The translations under genes were made by a program, and so were the position numbers. From Amycolatopsis acidicola (lineage in GTDB: Bacteria > Actinomycetota > Actinomycetes > Mycobacteriales > Pseudonocardiaceae): DNA of 64,000 nucleotides. Positions 63,558-64,000 of this stretch are shown here, piece after piece; the stretch's first letter is position 1; the number at the start of each line of letters is the position of its first letter. The stretch covers positions 62,001 to 126,000 of the forward strand of contig NZ_VMNW02000019.1 of the NCBI RefSeq assembly GCF_007713735.2, given 5' to 3'. The notes under the pieces are model-generated. The model was not told the DNA's origin. It did not search any database and saw only the letters and a program-made list of their open reading frames with translations.

Positions 63558-64000
63558 TCAGTCCTTCCAGGTGATCGGCTCGGTGAGCATCCGGCTGTGG
63601 CGCTTCTTCAGGAACGTCAGCAGCGCGAGCATCTGCTCCTTCATCAGCCGCTCGGCCTCCTCGCGATCGCCGGCCGCGATGGCCGTGGCGATCGCTTCGT
63701 GGATGTCGACGGTCAGTTTGCGTTGCTTCAACGGGTAGTCGACGCCCGACCCGTTGCCGTCGAGGATGTCGAACAGCGCGGTGAACAGCATGCCGAAGAT
63801 CGCGTTGCCCGAGCCCTGCGCGATCCGCATGTGGAACTCGCGGGTCTGGGCGCGGAACGCCGACTGGTCGTTCAGCTGCTCGCGCTCGACCCGGACGACC
63901 TCGGCCAGCTCCTTGGCCTCTTCCTCGTCCATCCGCTCCGCCGCGAGCCGGGCCATGCTGGGCTCCAGCGCGACCCGTGCCTCGATGACCGTCTGGAACG
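63558..64000 (-). CDS. GntR family regulator, FCD domain (5' end outside window)
   Basis: The visible 146 or so residues are the C-terminal ligand domain of a FadR-type GntR regulator; the DNA-binding part lies beyond the window end. FCD features are FQTVIEARVALEPSMARLAA, then the metal-contact His in REFHMRIAQGSGN, and DIHEAIATAIAAGDREEAER with a second His. The upstream edge is open with no start. It precedes the ABC transporter operon on the same strand, is separated from it by a strong terminator, and is its likely regulator. Confidence 0.88.
   Translation of the reverse strand, partial: FQTVIEARVALEPSMARLAAERMDEEEAKELAEVVRVEREQLNDQSAFRAQTREFHMRIAQGSGNAIFGMLFTALFDILDGNGSGVDYPLKQRKLTVDIHEAIATAIAAGDREEAERLMKEQMLALLTFLKKRHSRMLTEPITWKD

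Overview
The window is about 70% GC, with many GTG and TTG starts, tightly overlapping genes and long antisense shadow frames. It also holds a PknG-type kinase, an NDMA-dependent alcohol dehydrogenase, a single-chain acyl-CoA carboxylase and an SAH-riboswitch-controlled metH. Together these point to a mycolic-acid-group or related actinomycete. I would guess Pseudonocardiaceae, Amycolatopsis-like, but that is an inference. The sequence appears chromosomal, with the edge of an integrated element at its left end.

Layout. 1-1.1 kb: the C-terminal part of a tyrosine recombinase faces the 3' end of a tRNA-Gly gene, so an integrated element probably lies to the left. A divergent tRNA-Pro follows. 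1.15-2.7 kb is decayed or non-coding. 2.7-24.2 kb is a large catabolic region for aromatic compounds and organic acids. It contains a vanillyl-alcohol-oxidase-type flavoenzyme, a group-D flavin monooxygenase, a maleylacetate reductase fused to hydroxyquinol 1,2-dioxygenase, a chlorophenol-hydroxylase-type monooxygenase and two paralogous MhpA-like monooxygenases. It also has small accessory enzymes, a PrpD/MaoC/CaiB/acyl-CoA dehydrogenase module, an aromatic-acid-type MFS importer and a luciferase-like oxidoreductase. GntR, IclR and AraC regulators sit among them. The natural reading is ring hydroxylation to hydroxyquinol, intradiol cleavage to maleylacetate and reduction to 3-oxoadipate, beside a CoA-dependent acid-oxidation module. 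24.3-27.5 kb carries a Tat-exported metallo-hydrolase, a serine hydrolase and a TetR regulator. 27.5-32.2 kb has an acyl-CoA ligase overlapping a single-chain acyl-CoA carboxylase.

32.3-39.7 kb is the most unusual locus: five tightly packed genes on the minus strand, three of the four junctions being 4-base overlaps. They encode a trypsin-like protease, a PknG-like kinase (zinc knuckle, kinase, TPR), a vWA protein with a C-terminal zinc ribbon, a four-helix membrane protein and a carbohydrate-type solute-binding lipoprotein. It recalls the mycobacterial glnX-glnH-pknG amino-acid sensing operon, but with a different binding protein and with vWA and protease parts added. 39.8-41.1 kb is a small two-component pair. 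41.2-49.2 kb looks like an extracellular polysaccharide locus: a NodB deacetylase and lipoprotein on one strand, and on the other an atypical LuxR regulator, NDP-sugar dehydrogenase, epimerase, GH18 hydrolase, processive GT2 synthase and a two-helix partner. The GT2/small protein/deacetylase/hydrolase set resembles Pga/Ica systems.

49.2-64 kb: a TetR/methyltransferase pair with a clear palindromic operator; a P450 preceded by two stacked hairpins; metH behind an SAH riboswitch; an NDMA-dependent alcohol dehydrogenase with a KstR-like operator inside its promoter spacer; a DHA2 exporter with a divergent TetR; an FAH-family enzyme; a nitrate/sulfonate/taurine-type ABC importer; and a GntR/FCD regulator cut by the window end.
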